NCBI GenBank assembly: GCA_947570215.1 | Contig: CANOTO010000003.1 | Span: forward strand, 106,665 to 170,664 | Length of the DNA: 64,000 bases | Direction: 5' to 3' | Source of the DNA: an uncultured Clostridia bacterium | GTDB taxonomy: Bacteria; Bacillota; Clostridia; Christensenellales; CAG-314 | Shown: one piece after another, positions 34,051 through 43,714 of the stretch | Position numbering within the stretch: position 1 is the stretch's first letter | Layout of the letters: each line of letters begins with the position of its first letter | The notes under the pieces: generated by a model | The model's input: the letters and a program-made list of their open reading frames with translations, nothing else | Database searches by the model: none | What the model was told of the DNA's origin: nothing | Program-made: the position numbers and the translations under genes

Positions 34051-36398
34051 TTCGCTCCGCCTTTTTTTCTTTGTTCAGTTTTTCTTGCTTTTCTGCAAGC
34101 AAGATACTGCTTAAATAACCTGAAAATATTTTTGGCTGCCGCACCGTTTAACATATCGATAATCGTCATCAACATTTCACGGGACAGCCTGTCGGACGTC
34201 AACGCCCGTAGCGGGGTCGCCAACGTATTACGTTTGGATTCCGCAGATTTATCCTTTGTTAGAGCCTTGACAAAAATCTTGGCGGTAAGGCTGTTGCCTA
34301 CGTCGTTTAACGCCGTGCTCACGTTAACGACCGACGGCGTATCGGCAAGGTCTCTGCCGTACAACGTCAAAAATTCTTCGTCGGATGGATTAAAGTCCGC
34401 CCCTACGTTGTAATATGCGGGGTATTTATCCGACAAATCTACGGTATCGTTATCGCCCTTGACTTCGTATTCCAATACAAACCTGTCGTCCCTGCAATCG
34501 CGCGCTACGTAAAACGCATATTTACCGCCGTTAACGGCGAAGCAACGTTTGTCCGTATCGTAACAGGCAAGCTCTTCCACAGGTACGGAAACCGTTACTG
34601 TTTTCTTCTCGCCCGCTTTAAGATTCACCTTGCCAAAGCCGACCAAACGCTTTTTTTCGCGGAACATACGGCTGTCGCAATTTTCCGCGTATATTTGCAC
34701 GACTTCGCTTTCCGCTTTTTTACCCGTATTTTGCAGCGTTACGCCGAGAATGACCTTGTTCTTTTCCTTGGTAGATATAGTCGCGTTGCTCCACTTGACG
34801 GAAGAATAACCGAGTCCGTACCCGAACGGGAAAGCGACGGAAACGCCCGCCGTCTCGGTATATCGGTATCCGACGAAAATGCTCTCGTTATATAACGCCG
34901 TTTTGTAATCCTGCGAAAACTTGGCGTCGTTTTCGGGCAAAGACGAATACCACGTCTCCGCCAAACGTCCGCTCGGAGATATATCTCCGAACAATACGTC
35001 GAAAAGAGCTTGTCCGCTGCGCTGTCCGCCATAGTAATCGATGAGCATAGCTCTTGCCGAATGGACAAAGCTTACGTCCACGCTCGAGCCGCATTGCAAA
35101 ACTATAACCACGTTGGAGTTACAGGACGTGACGGCGTCTATTAGAGCAAGCTGACCGTGCGGCAAAGTCCAGCGCGTTCTGTCACGACCTTCGCAATCGG
35201 GCTTATCGCCTACGACAACTACAGCTTTGTCGCAGCCGAGCGCAGCATTCCGAGCTTCGTCCAACAGTGTTTCGTCGGTTTCGCCCGACAGCGCGTAGCC
35301 CTGCGCGTAAGAAAAGTCTATATTCGTCGATTTCAAAGCGGCGACCAAACTGTCGCCGTCAAACGCGTTTATATGCGCGCTGCCGTCTCCTTGAAATACC
35401 GGCTTTTCCGCAAGCGCGCCGAATACGCCTATTCGGTCCGTTTTGTTAAACGGCAATAAGCCGCAGTTGTTTTTTACCAATACAGCGCATTGCGCGGAAA
35501 CTTCGCGGCAAAGATCCGATTGAGCCTCGAAATCCGCCGTTCGCGCCGAAGCGTCGCCGAATTGCTTGCCTAACGCCAAAACACGCTTAACGGACGCGTC
35601 CAATACGCTTTCGTCAAGCGTTCCGCTCGAAACGGCTTGTTCGACAACCGACGCGTCGCCTCGAGGCATTTCCAAATCCAAGCCCGCTTGAAGACTTTTT
35701 ACTCTGTCATCCACCGCGCCCCAGTCGGAAACGACAAGTCCTTCGTACTTCCACTCGCCGCGCAGTATTTCCGTTAGCAACCGCTTATTCTGCGAGCAGT
35801 ACTCGCCGTTAAGCTTGTTATACGAACACATTACCATCTCGGGACAAGTTTGCTTGATTACCCGTTCAAACGCTTTGAGATATATTTCGCGCAGCGCCTT
35901 TTCGTCGATTACGCTGTCGCAAACCATACGTCCGTATTCTTGACTGTTAGCGGCGAAATGTTTTACGCATGCGCCCACACCTTGACTGTGCAGCCCGGCA
36001 ACATAAGCGCCGGCAAGCTCGGCGGCAAGCAAAGGATCTTCTGAAAAATACTCGAAATTACGTCCGCATCGCGGATTGCGCTTGATATTGATGCCCGGCG
36101 CAAGTAACACGTCTATGCCTTCCGCCCTGCACTGCTGTCCTATAGCCGCGCCCACCTTGGTCAAAATCCCCGTATCGAAGCTGCAAGCCAACTTTGCCAT
36201 CGACGGAAAACATACCGACGGAGCCGTTACTCCGTCGCGCTCCTTACGCAAGCCCATAGGTCCGTCGGCAACCGTAACGGAACCGATATTAAGCCTGCCC
36301 ACGTCGGCAGTATGCCACGCCCCCTTGCCCGTTTGCAAGGACGCCTTTTCGTTTAACGTTAAAACCGATATCAAATTGTCGTCCGTATTGTTCGTCAT
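34047..36398 (-). CDS. Glycoside hydrolase family 3, beta-glycosidase
   Basis: 783 residues. The N-terminal GH3 barrel has KRNPRCGRNFEYFSEDP and the nucleophile Asp in LVVSDWGAVDDR; the second alpha/beta domain and a C-terminal fibronectin-III-like domain follow (LQNTGKKAESEVVQIYAE). There is no signal peptide, so it cleaves imported oligosaccharides, most likely beta-glucosides, in the cytosol. Promoter at 36481-36509. First gene of the operon with galM. Confidence 0.92.
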   Translation of the reverse strand: MTNNTDDNLISVLTLNEKASLQTGKGAWHTADVGRLNIGSVTVADGPMGLRKERDGVTAPSVCFPSMAKLACSFDTGILTKVGAAIGQQCRAEGIDVLLAPGINIKRNPRCGRNFEYFSEDPLLAAELAGAYVAGLHSQGVGACVKHFAANSQEYGRMVCDSVIDEKALREIYLKAFERVIKQTCPEMVMCSYNKLNGEYCSQNKRLLTEILRGEWKYEGLVVSDWGAVDDRVKSLQAGLDLEMPRGDASVVEQAVSSGTLDESVLDASVKRVLALGKQFGDASARTADFEAQSDLCREVSAQCAVLVKNNCGLLPFNKTDRIGVFGALAEKPVFQGDGSAHINAFDGDSLVAALKSTNIDFSYAQGYALSGETDETLLDEARNAALGCDKAVVVVGDKPDCEGRDRTRWTLPHGQLALIDAVTSCNSNVVIVLQCGSSVDVSFVHSARAMLIDYYGGQRSGQALFDVLFGDISPSGRLAETWYSSLPENDAKFSQDYKTALYNESIFVGYRYTETAGVSVAFPFGYGLGYSSVKWSNATISTKEKNKVILGVTLQNTGKKAESEVVQIYAENCDSRMFREKKRLVGFGKVNLKAGEKKTVTVSVPVEELACYDTDKRCFAVNGGKYAFYVARDCRDDRFVLEYEVKGDNDTVDLSDKYPAYYNVGADFNPSDEEFLTLYGRDLADTPSVVNVSTALNDVGNSLTAKIFVKALTKDKSAESKRNTLATPLRALTSDRLSREMLMTIIDMLNGAAAKNIFRLFKQYLACRKARKTEQRKKGGAK

Positions 36399-36480
36399 AA
36401 TACCAACACCCGTAAAATACTGCGTTTTTTATCCGCGTCAGGCGCGATATGCAATAAACCGCAGTATAACTTTATTATTT

Positions 36481-36509
36481 ATTATACATTGTTTTGTTTT
36501 ACTTGTCCA
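36481..36509 (-). promoter_or_regulatory. Promoter of the GH3-galM-ung operon
   Basis: Minus strand TGGACA, 17 bases, TATAAT, about 85 bases before the GH3 start. Confidence 0.65.
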
Positions 36510-36548
36510 TAACCTTAGAAATAAATTTCATAAGATTTACGCCGACTC

Positions 36549-36576
36549 AACGGCGAGTTTATAACAATTCGCCGTT
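36549..36576. repeat. Orphan stem-loop between divergent operons
   Basis: AACGGCGA (36549-36556) and TCGCCGTT (36569-36576) pair; TTTTC follows on the plus strand, terminator-like, but no plus-strand gene lies upstream. It sits between the divergent promoters of the GH3 and tldD operons. Confidence 0.45.
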
Positions 36577-36593
36577 TTTCAACTGTTAATAGA

Positions 36594-36622
36594 TTGTTAA
36601 TCGGCAGTAGATATGTTATACT
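36594..36622 (+). promoter_or_regulatory. Promoter of tldD-tldE
   Basis: TTGTTA, 17 bases, TATACT, about 37 bases before tldD. Confidence 0.65.
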
Positions 36623-36658
36623 TGATTTACAAGCGGTAGCTGCCGCAAAGGAGAGCTT

Positions 36659-37993
36659 ATGTATAAATTCAAAAAAGGTTACTACGCCGACGTGCGTATC
36701 GAAGACCGCTTCGCCGCCAATGCTCGATATCAAAACGGTCAATTGCTCGAAGCTAAGGAGACGGTGGAAAAGAAGGCGTTTATTCGCGTATTCGACGGTA
36801 AAATGTGGTACTATACTTCGACAAGCGACGTGAACAACGTTCAAAAGGCTTTGGACGACCTGTACGGCTACGCGACGTTTAACCCCGAAATAAACGAAAA
36901 TCCCATAGTTGCCAAGTATCAAGTAAACAAAGACGAAATAATCCGCTTTGCGCAAACGAGCGTCAAATATATTCCGCTCGAAGACAAATTAAAACTGATA
37001 CTCGACGCGTCCGACCGAATGAACTCCGATTTGTGCTCGTTAAAAAACGCGCACTATATCGACAGATATTCCGTTTACGAGTTCTATTCGTCCAAAGGCG
37101 CGCAAATAAAATACGACTTCCAAACGTGCGGCGTAGCGTACAGAATGGCATTCAATTACAACGGAGAAAATCTCAGCGAACAGCTTTCCAAATGCGAAAC
37201 GGATTTCGGTAAATTAACTTACTCCGACGAAGAACTGTCTAAGTTCGTTACCCGCTGCGAAAGCTATATACAAAACGCAAAGCCTATTACCGCCGGCAGA
37301 TATCCCGTAATACTTGCACCCGTTGCAGCCGGAGTGTTCGCGCACGAAAGTTTCGGGCACAAGTCGGAGTCGGACTTTATGTTAGGCGACGAAAATATGG
37401 CGAAGGAATGGACGATAGGCAAAAAAGTAGGAAGCGACATTCTTACCATACGCGAAACGGGCGTATTGGACGGAAGCGGCTACGTGCCGTACGACGACGA
37501 AGGAACGCGCGCTACCGATACTTACCTTATCAAAAACGGCATTCTTTCCGGCAGACTGCACAGCGCGGTCACCGCGGCGGCATTGAGCGAAGAACTTACG
37601 GGTAACGCGCGCGCAATAAACTGCGACTACGAACCGATTGTCCGAATGACGAACACTTTCATTGAAAACGGAGAATCTTCTCTCGGCGAACTGCTAAGCG
37701 GCATCAAACACGGATATTATATCCACTCTATCAAACACGGGTCGGGAATGTCCACATTTACTATCGCGCCCGGTATCGCGTATGAAATAATAGACGGAAA
37801 AATAGGCGTTCCTGTTAAAATCGCCCTTCTTACGGGCAACGTATTTGAAACGTTAGGACTCATCGACGGCGTAGGCAACGACCGCGAACTACTCAGCTTC
37901 GTTACGGGCGGCTGCGGAAAAATGGAACAGTATCCGCTAAACGTAGGTTTGGGCGGCCCGCACATACGCGTAGCGAAAATGAACGTACAGTAA
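36659..37993 (+). CDS. tldD: TldD metalloprotease
   Basis: 444 residues. HESFGH at residues 229-234 is the HExxxH zinc motif of TldD, and a later Cys in VTGGCGKMEQ matches the third ligand. With TldE it forms a heterodimer that degrades unfolded peptides and, in some hosts, trims peptide antibiotics. GVLDGSGYVPYDDEG is another family block. AAGGAG ribosome site. tldE follows 36 bases later. Confidence 0.93.
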   Translation: MYKFKKGYYADVRIEDRFAANARYQNGQLLEAKETVEKKAFIRVFDGKMWYYTSTSDVNNVQKALDDLYGYATFNPEINENPIVAKYQVNKDEIIRFAQTSVKYIPLEDKLKLILDASDRMNSDLCSLKNAHYIDRYSVYEFYSSKGAQIKYDFQTCGVAYRMAFNYNGENLSEQLSKCETDFGKLTYSDEELSKFVTRCESYIQNAKPITAGRYPVILAPVAAGVFAHESFGHKSESDFMLGDENMAKEWTIGKKVGSDILTIRETGVLDGSGYVPYDDEGTRATDTYLIKNGILSGRLHSAVTAAALSEELTGNARAINCDYEPIVRMTNTFIENGESSLGELLSGIKHGYYIHSIKHGSGMSTFTIAPGIAYEIIDGKIGVPVKIALLTGNVFETLGLIDGVGNDRELLSFVTGGCGKMEQYPLNVGLGGPHIRVAKMNVQ

Positions 37994-38029
37994 CGCGCAA
38001 AGAATATCGGATTGAAATAGGAGCAAAAA

Positions 38030-39256
38030 ATGAAAACAGAAAAAATAATTACGAAAACTTCTTCGAGATGCTTGAACGTGTCGGCAAGCAAGGTGGAATC
38101 GCTGCGTATAAACGAAGACATTGAAAACACCGTGCGCGTATACGACAACGGAGCAATAGGCGTAGTCGGAGTTCTCGGAAACGCCGACTTCAACGCTATG
38201 GAGCAATCGGCGCGCCAAAAGCTTACGCAAGGCATACCTTACCCCGAAACGCACGACAAGCCCGTAACGATAAGCGTAGACTCCACCAAAAAGATTTTGT
38301 CCGATAAAGAGTTTATTTCGCAAATATCGGCGTTGCTTGAACGTCTTGCGCGTGAAAACCCCGATTTTTCCTTCGGCAATAAAGCCATCTTAAACGATAC
38401 TGACAAAACGTACCGAAATTCCGACGGAACGCTCCTAAATTACAAGGGCAATCAGTTCATATGCTCGCTTTCTATAAAGCACAAAGGCTCGGCTAATATT
38501 TTAGACGAATTCTACGGCTGCGAAAGCGATTACTTCGACGCGGACAAGATCTGCCGCGACATAAAGATGCAGTGCGGCGCGTTTCTTAACCTATTGCCGC
38601 AAATTGCGGAAGACGAAGCCGTAATCATAGGCGGATTCGAGCCGCTGCAAATAGCGGCAAGCCACTTCGCAGCAGACGCTTATTTTAACAAGGCTTCCCT
38701 TTTCGACGGCAAATTAGGACAAAAATTATTCAGCGAAAAATTGAATATCGTCATCGACCGCTCGCCCGAACGCCAGCTCAACCTGCCCTTCTTCGATGCC
38801 GAAGGCGTAGTAAACGACGGTTACATAAACTACTTGGTAAAGGACGGCGTTTTGGAAAAATTGGCTACCTGCAAGAAATCCGCCGAACAATACGCAACCG
38901 ACAATCTCGGCTCGGCGGCGGCTTCCTACAACGGAGTTCCGCAGGCGGGATTGAACGGCTTCGACGTATCGGATACGGCGAAAAGCCTGTCGGCGCTTAT
39001 AAAAGGCAAAGCCGTATATATGTCGTACACAAGCGGCGGAGATATGACTCCTTCGGGAGATATAAGTCTGCCGTCGATAGTATCCTACCTGTACGACAGC
39101 GGCAAACTTGTAGGCAGACTTCCCGAATTTACCGTAACCGGCAATATATTCGATATTTTAGGCAAAGATTTTGTCGGCGTGACGCAAAACGGACTGTACG
39201 AGTTCGGCAGATTCAAATATATGGTTTACAAAGCAAAATTAGTTAACAAAGTCTAA
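38030..39256 (+). CDS. tldE: TldE/PmbA subunit
   Basis: 408 residues; same fold as TldD without the HExxxH motif, as expected for the non-catalytic partner. The C-terminal half (YTSGGDMTPSGDISLPS, then GRLPEFTVTGNIFDILG) corresponds to the core block of PmbA proteins. TAGGAG ribosome site. Ends the operon before a strong terminator. No short RiPP-precursor-like gene is seen in the flanks. Confidence 0.88.
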   Translation: MKTEKIITKTSSRCLNVSASKVESLRINEDIENTVRVYDNGAIGVVGVLGNADFNAMEQSARQKLTQGIPYPETHDKPVTISVDSTKKILSDKEFISQISALLERLARENPDFSFGNKAILNDTDKTYRNSDGTLLNYKGNQFICSLSIKHKGSANILDEFYGCESDYFDADKICRDIKMQCGAFLNLLPQIAEDEAVIIGGFEPLQIAASHFAADAYFNKASLFDGKLGQKLFSEKLNIVIDRSPERQLNLPFFDAEGVVNDGYINYLVKDGVLEKLATCKKSAEQYATDNLGSAAASYNGVPQAGLNGFDVSDTAKSLSALIKGKAVYMSYTSGGDMTPSGDISLPSIVSYLYDSGKLVGRLPEFTVTGNIFDILGKDFVGVTQNGLYEFGRFKYMVYKAKLVNKV

Positions 39257-39277
39257 ACGCAACCGAACGTTCAATAC

Positions 39278-39314
39278 AAATCCCCGCTGCGATATGTCGC
39301 AGCGGGGATTTTTT
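39278..39314 (+). terminator. Terminator of tldD-tldE
   Basis: A 15-base stem of AAATCCCCGCTGCGA with its inverse around TATG, then a T run. Confidence 0.9.
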
Positions 39315-39371
39315 ACACCGTATCACTTTAATTTTCCGTTCGAGTTGTCTAAGCCGACTGACAACCGCGAA

Positions 39372-40517
39372 CTATTTCGGCTGTTTGGCGACGCTATCCG
39401 CTTTTTTGGGAGCGGGACCGTTAAAGGCGTAGTAACTGCACTTGATACCCGCGTTAAACAGATAACGCTTTTTATCAGCGCGTCTGCCGAAGTTTTTTTC
39501 AAAATCTTGATACGGCGACAAAAAGTAAAAGTTCCACTTGTCGAGAGTTTTGTACAGTTTGCCCATATCCTTAGCGGTTTGTTTTACTTCTTCCAAGTCG
39601 CCCAACCTTTCGCCGTAGGGCGGATTGCTTACCGTAACGCCATAGCTTTGGCGCGACACAAAGTCCTGCGCTTTGCGGATATTAAACTTGACGTATTTGT
39701 CTACGCCCGCTTTTTTTGCGTGAAAATTCGCTATTTCTACCGCTTGAGGATTTACGTCGCCGCCTATTATAGACAGCGGTCTGTCTTGCCGCACGTCCAT
39801 AGCTTCCTGTAAGGCGAGCTTGTACGCGCCGTCGGGAACAGCCGCCCACTTCTGATATGCAAAAGAACGGTTTAACCCGGGGGCGATTTTTAGCGCCTTT
39901 AACGCAGCTTCTATCGGCAGAGTTCCGCTTCCGCAGAACAAGTCCGCAAAAGCCTTGTCGGGATTCCACACCGACAGGTCGATAAGCGCGGCGGCAGTCG
40001 TTTCCTTTAACGGCGCCGAATAGGGCTCCGTACGGTAGCCGCGCTTGTGCAGTCCGACGCCCGTGGTATCGAGATTTACGGAACAAATATCGTTAGTAAT
40101 ATCCAACTCAACCTTGTATTCCGAACCGCATTCGTTAAGAGAACCGTACTTTTGCTGCAATACGGATACGACGGCTTTTTTGCCTACCGACTGTACCGAA
40201 TGATGAGCAAACAGGCGGCTGTTGACCGTCTTGGTGACTACGACCACCCGTCCGTTTCCGTCCACGAAGTCGCCCCATCCGACAGAGCGTACGCCGTCGA
40301 ACAGCTCGTCAAATGTCGCAGCGTTAAATTCCGCGAGCCTAATAAGCACGCGCTCGCCGCTGCGTAAAAACATATTGAGCCGAGCAACGTCCGACCAGTC
40401 GCAGCCGTCCACGGCTATTCGACCGTTGATCGCGCGGGTATCGGGGTAGCCCAACAGAGTTAATTGTCTTTTTACCACGGCTTCCACGCCGGAAGCCACA
40501 GGGATAAGCAATCTCAT
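39372..40517 (-). CDS. THUMP-domain SAM-dependent RNA methyltransferase (RlmL/YpsC type)
   Basis: 381 residues. A THUMP-type RNA-binding part (about 1-155) is followed by a Rossmann methyltransferase: DLFCGSGTLPIEAA binds SAM and SNPPYGERLGD is the amino-methyl catalytic motif. This matches the YpsC/RlmL-N type that methylates a guanine in 23S rRNA (family knowledge). Lies 13 bases behind the MORN gene, same strand. Confidence 0.9.
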   Translation of the reverse strand: MRLLIPVASGVEAVVKRQLTLLGYPDTRAINGRIAVDGCDWSDVARLNMFLRSGERVLIRLAEFNAATFDELFDGVRSVGWGDFVDGNGRVVVVTKTVNSRLFAHHSVQSVGKKAVVSVLQQKYGSLNECGSEYKVELDITNDICSVNLDTTGVGLHKRGYRTEPYSAPLKETTAAALIDLSVWNPDKAFADLFCGSGTLPIEAALKALKIAPGLNRSFAYQKWAAVPDGAYKLALQEAMDVRQDRPLSIIGGDVNPQAVEIANFHAKKAGVDKYVKFNIRKAQDFVSRQSYGVTVSNPPYGERLGDLEEVKQTAKDMGKLYKTLDKWNFYFLSPYQDFEKNFGRRADKKRYLFNAGIKCSYYAFNGPAPKKADSVAKQPK

Positions 40518-40530
40518 AAATTCGTCCGCT

Positions 40531-41928
40531 TTACTTATACAAAATCAATTCGGGAACGCCTGCGGGCTTGTCGTCGTTCCACTCGCCCTTGTACATTTCG
40601 CCCTTGTCGTTGATACGTACGCCCAAGCCGCGCGGTTTGTCATCCTCCCAATTACCGACGTAGCGGTCGCCGTTTTTATACGTATACGCTCCAAACCCCG
40701 ATTTTTTTCCGTTTTGCCAGTATCCCGCGTAACGGTCGCCGTTAGCGTAAAACAGCACGCCGTAGCCGTGCGGCATATCTTTTTCAAAATATCCTTCGTA
40801 ACAGCCGCCCTTAGCGTTGGATATGCCGAAGCCGTCTCTTAAATCATCCTTCCATTCTCCGTCGTATCTACCGTCGGCTGATTTGACGGCGCATTTGTTA
40901 TTCGTAGTCCATCCGTAGTATTGTCCTATGTAGTCGGCATTTTTCAAGGGCGAGTGCATCACGACGTAACCGTGCGGTTGGCTATCCATAATTTCGCCGG
41001 CAGCATAATCTCCGTATTTCGACGTAATTATGCCGATTCCGTTCATTTTGTCGCCCTTGTATCCGCCGACAAAGCTGTAACCGTCGGAATCGAAATCGCA
41101 GTTGTCCACAGACAGGTCTTCGCTCGTAAAGCTGCCTTCCTTCCACCATCCGTGTTTTACCCTGCCTTCCGCATAACACAAATGTCCGTAGCCGTCTTGT
41201 TTGCCGTCCTTCCACATTCCAATATAACACGATCCGCTGCCCCAAGAGAAGAATCCGTAACCGTCGAACTTGCCGTCCTTGAATTCCCCTTGATAGCGGT
41301 CGCCGTACCCGTATTGGGGAGAGTACGAGCGTCCGCGGGCAATATCGAGAAAATTCGGCTCGAAAATGAAAACGCCTTGTCCGCTGCGTTTGCCGTTTAC
41401 AAACTGTCCGTAATACTTGTCTCCGTTATGGTTTACCCAAACGCCCGTTCCGTCAAATTCGCCGTCCTTAAATTGCCCGTTATAACGTTTCCCGCCTGTG
41501 TAAAAGTACTGTCCGAAGCCTTCGCGTTTGCCTTGTCTGAATTCGCCTTCATATCTTACGCCCGTAGTCCAAACGAAAACGCCGTAGCCGTCGAACTTGC
41601 CGTCCTTAAACTCGCCGTAATAGCTGTTGCCGTTTTTGTACGTAAAGCCGCCCCAACCGTGATACTTGCCTTGCGCAAATTCTCCGCGGTAAACGTTGCC
41701 GCTGCGGTCGTAATAGTCGCCAAGCCCTTCGCGCACGCCGTCCTTGAAGTAGCCTTCGTACCGTTCGCCGCCCGACCATAGATATACGCCGTAACCGTTG
41801 AATTTGTTATTGCGCCATTCGCCGTCGTACCTGTTTCCGTTGGCGTAGTATAAAATACCGCGTCCGTGACACTTGCCGTCTCGGACGTCGCCTTCGTAAT
41901 ACGATCCGTCGGAATAATCTATCCGCAT
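40531..41928 (-). CDS. MORN-repeat protein
   Basis: 465 residues made almost wholly of about 19 MORN repeats of 22-24 residues (pattern Y.G.W..GK..G.G, for instance GDRYAGYWQNGKKSGFG). Repeats 9, 11 and 12 carry insertions. There is no signal peptide, membrane helix or catalytic domain. MORN arrays form elongated beta-hairpin solenoids that bind lipids or proteins; in bacteria their roles are largely unknown. AAGGAG ribosome site; followed by the RNA methyltransferase. Confidence 0.9.
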   Translation of the reverse strand: MRIDYSDGSYYEGDVRDGKCHGRGILYYANGNRYDGEWRNNKFNGYGVYLWSGGERYEGYFKDGVREGLGDYYDRSGNVYRGEFAQGKYHGWGGFTYKNGNSYYGEFKDGKFDGYGVFVWTTGVRYEGEFRQGKREGFGQYFYTGGKRYNGQFKDGEFDGTGVWVNHNGDKYYGQFVNGKRSGQGVFIFEPNFLDIARGRSYSPQYGYGDRYQGEFKDGKFDGYGFFSWGSGSCYIGMWKDGKQDGYGHLCYAEGRVKHGWWKEGSFTSEDLSVDNCDFDSDGYSFVGGYKGDKMNGIGIITSKYGDYAAGEIMDSQPHGYVVMHSPLKNADYIGQYYGWTTNNKCAVKSADGRYDGEWKDDLRDGFGISNAKGGCYEGYFEKDMPHGYGVLFYANGDRYAGYWQNGKKSGFGAYTYKNGDRYVGNWEDDKPRGLGVRINDKGEMYKGEWNDDKPAGVPELILYK

Positions 41929-41961
41929 ATTATCCGCTCCTTGTAGTAAGAGAAAAACGTA

Positions 41962-41993
41962 TCGCCCGCAAATGACGCCGTTAAAGCGGGCGA
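41962..41993 (-). terminator. Terminator after the M32 carboxypeptidase gene
   Basis: TCGCCCGC and GCGGGCGA pair; on the minus strand a T run follows after a few bases. Confidence 0.6.
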
Positions 41994-42007
41994 AAATTAT
42001 CGGTCTG

Positions 42008-43492
42008 TTACCGAGAATACTTATTTATTAAGTAATCGATATAATAATCGGGGTTAAAGGCTTCGCCCGTGGCAAGAAGCAGTATCTCGTCGGGATACTT
42101 GCTCGAACCGTACTTGTGAACGCGTTCTCTTAACCATTCGTTAATCTTGGCGGTATTGCCAGACTGCAAACTTGCGTATACGTCGAAGTCCTTGTTCATA
42201 TAGTAAAACAGCTGCGACGCTATCGCGCTGCCCAAAGCGTACGTGGGAAAATAACCGAAATTGCCGTACGCCCAGTGAACGTCCTGCAACACTCCCAACG
42301 TGTCGGTAGGCGGAGTAATGCCGAAATACTCGTTAAACTTGGTTTTCCAATACTGCGGCAAATCCTTAACCTGCAATTCGTTGGAAATAACCTTTTGTTC
42401 TATCTCGTAGCGCAGCATTACGTGCAAAGGATAGGTCAGCTCGTCCGCTTCGGTGCGTACGAAGCTGCGTTCGGCGGTGTTGATATACGCTAAGAAGTCG
42501 TCCAAATTAACGTCGGAAAGCTGCTCGGGAAAGGTTTGCTTTAATACGGGGTAGTGAACCTGCCAAAACGCGCGGCTGCGCCCTATCACGTTCTCGTAAA
42601 AACGGGATTGGCTCTCGTGCAGTCCCAAGCTTGCGCCGCCTCCCGATAACGTGCCGTTTAGCGACTTGTCGCACTGCTGCTCGTACAAGGCGTGTCCCGT
42701 TTCGTGAATGGCGGAGAAAATGGACGAATCGAATTTGTTTTCGTAGTAATGATTGGTTATACGCACGTCGTCCGTGCCGAAGCCGTTGGTAAAGGGGTGC
42801 TCGCTTACCTTCATTATTCCGCGCGACTTGTCGAAGCACATAACGCCGCGAAGATATTCGCAAAATTCCTTCTGTTTGTCCGCAGGGAAGGTCTGTTTCG
42901 CCCAGTCGGGAGTTTTGACGGGCGTTGCCGTAACCTTCTTGACAAAGGGTACAAGCCGCTCGCGCAAGGCGTTGAAAAACCTGTCGTACTTTGCTTGATT
43001 GTAATGCGGCTCGTACATATCCAACAATACGTCGTAGCCGGCAAGGTCGTCCGTTTGCAGCCACTTGGTCTGCTTACGGCAGTAGTCGACGATTTTTTCC
43101 AAATACGGACGGAACAGCTCGAAGTTGTTCTCGTTCTTCGCCTTGACGTACACGGGATACGCCTTGCTGGTCAATTCGCCGTAGGCGGCGTATTCGTCCG
43201 GCGGAATCTTTTTGGTGTCGCGAACGGACTTGTACGCCACTTCTATCTCGTGGCGCAGCACGTCGTCCAAGCTGTCGCGTTGAGAGTACAGCGTCGCAAC
43301 CGCCTGCTCGAATTCGGGGTCGGTCATAAGCTGATAGGTCATTTCCGATATGACTGCCACCTGTTCGGAATCCGCCATAATGCTCTGCTCCGCCGCGTCC
43401 GTTTCCATATCCCAACCGACAAGAAAACCGACGTAATTGAAAGCGATAATCTTTCTTCTTTGCTGCTTGTAAAACTCCAACGCTTTTTCCAT
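42008..43492 (-). CDS. M32 (Taq-type) metallocarboxypeptidase
   Basis: 494 residues, full length. HETGH at residues 263-267 binds zinc; the downstream Glu in LGLHESQSRFYEN is the third ligand. The C-terminal part (GNFGYFPTYALGSAIASQL) is a family signature. It trims single residues from peptide C-termini in the cytosol. AAGGAG ribosome site; promoter at 43589-43617; single-gene unit. Confidence 0.95.
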   Translation of the reverse strand: MEKALEFYKQQRRKIIAFNYVGFLVGWDMETDAAEQSIMADSEQVAVISEMTYQLMTDPEFEQAVATLYSQRDSLDDVLRHEIEVAYKSVRDTKKIPPDEYAAYGELTSKAYPVYVKAKNENNFELFRPYLEKIVDYCRKQTKWLQTDDLAGYDVLLDMYEPHYNQAKYDRFFNALRERLVPFVKKVTATPVKTPDWAKQTFPADKQKEFCEYLRGVMCFDKSRGIMKVSEHPFTNGFGTDDVRITNHYYENKFDSSIFSAIHETGHALYEQQCDKSLNGTLSGGGASLGLHESQSRFYENVIGRSRAFWQVHYPVLKQTFPEQLSDVNLDDFLAYINTAERSFVRTEADELTYPLHVMLRYEIEQKVISNELQVKDLPQYWKTKFNEYFGITPPTDTLGVLQDVHWAYGNFGYFPTYALGSAIASQLFYYMNKDFDVYASLQSGNTAKINEWLRERVHKYGSSKYPDEILLLATGEAFNPDYYIDYLINKYSR

Positions 43493-43588
43493 AATAATCT
43501 CCTTTATATACCGATTACTCTAATTAAAAAAATCTTCGACACTCTTAAAATAACTCGTTTGCCGTTGTAATTTGTATATTATATAAAA

Positions 43589-43617
43589 ATAATATAACAG
43601 CTTAATAATATTGTCAA
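43589..43617 (-). promoter_or_regulatory. Promoter of the M32 carboxypeptidase gene
   Basis: Minus strand TTGACA, 17 bases, TATTAT, in an AT-rich stretch. Confidence 0.65.
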
Positions 43618-43714
43618 TCTTAAAAAGAAGTCAAACTTACTTAGCAGTAGTTCACAGTACTTGACTTTGAATTTTGACGATCTCTACTAACCAATAAAAA
43701 CGAAGCCCCCATAC

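Noticed and set aside
40921..41781. A 286-codon plus-strand frame opposite the MORN gene
   Set aside because: The repeats simply mirror the MORN repeats in antisense.
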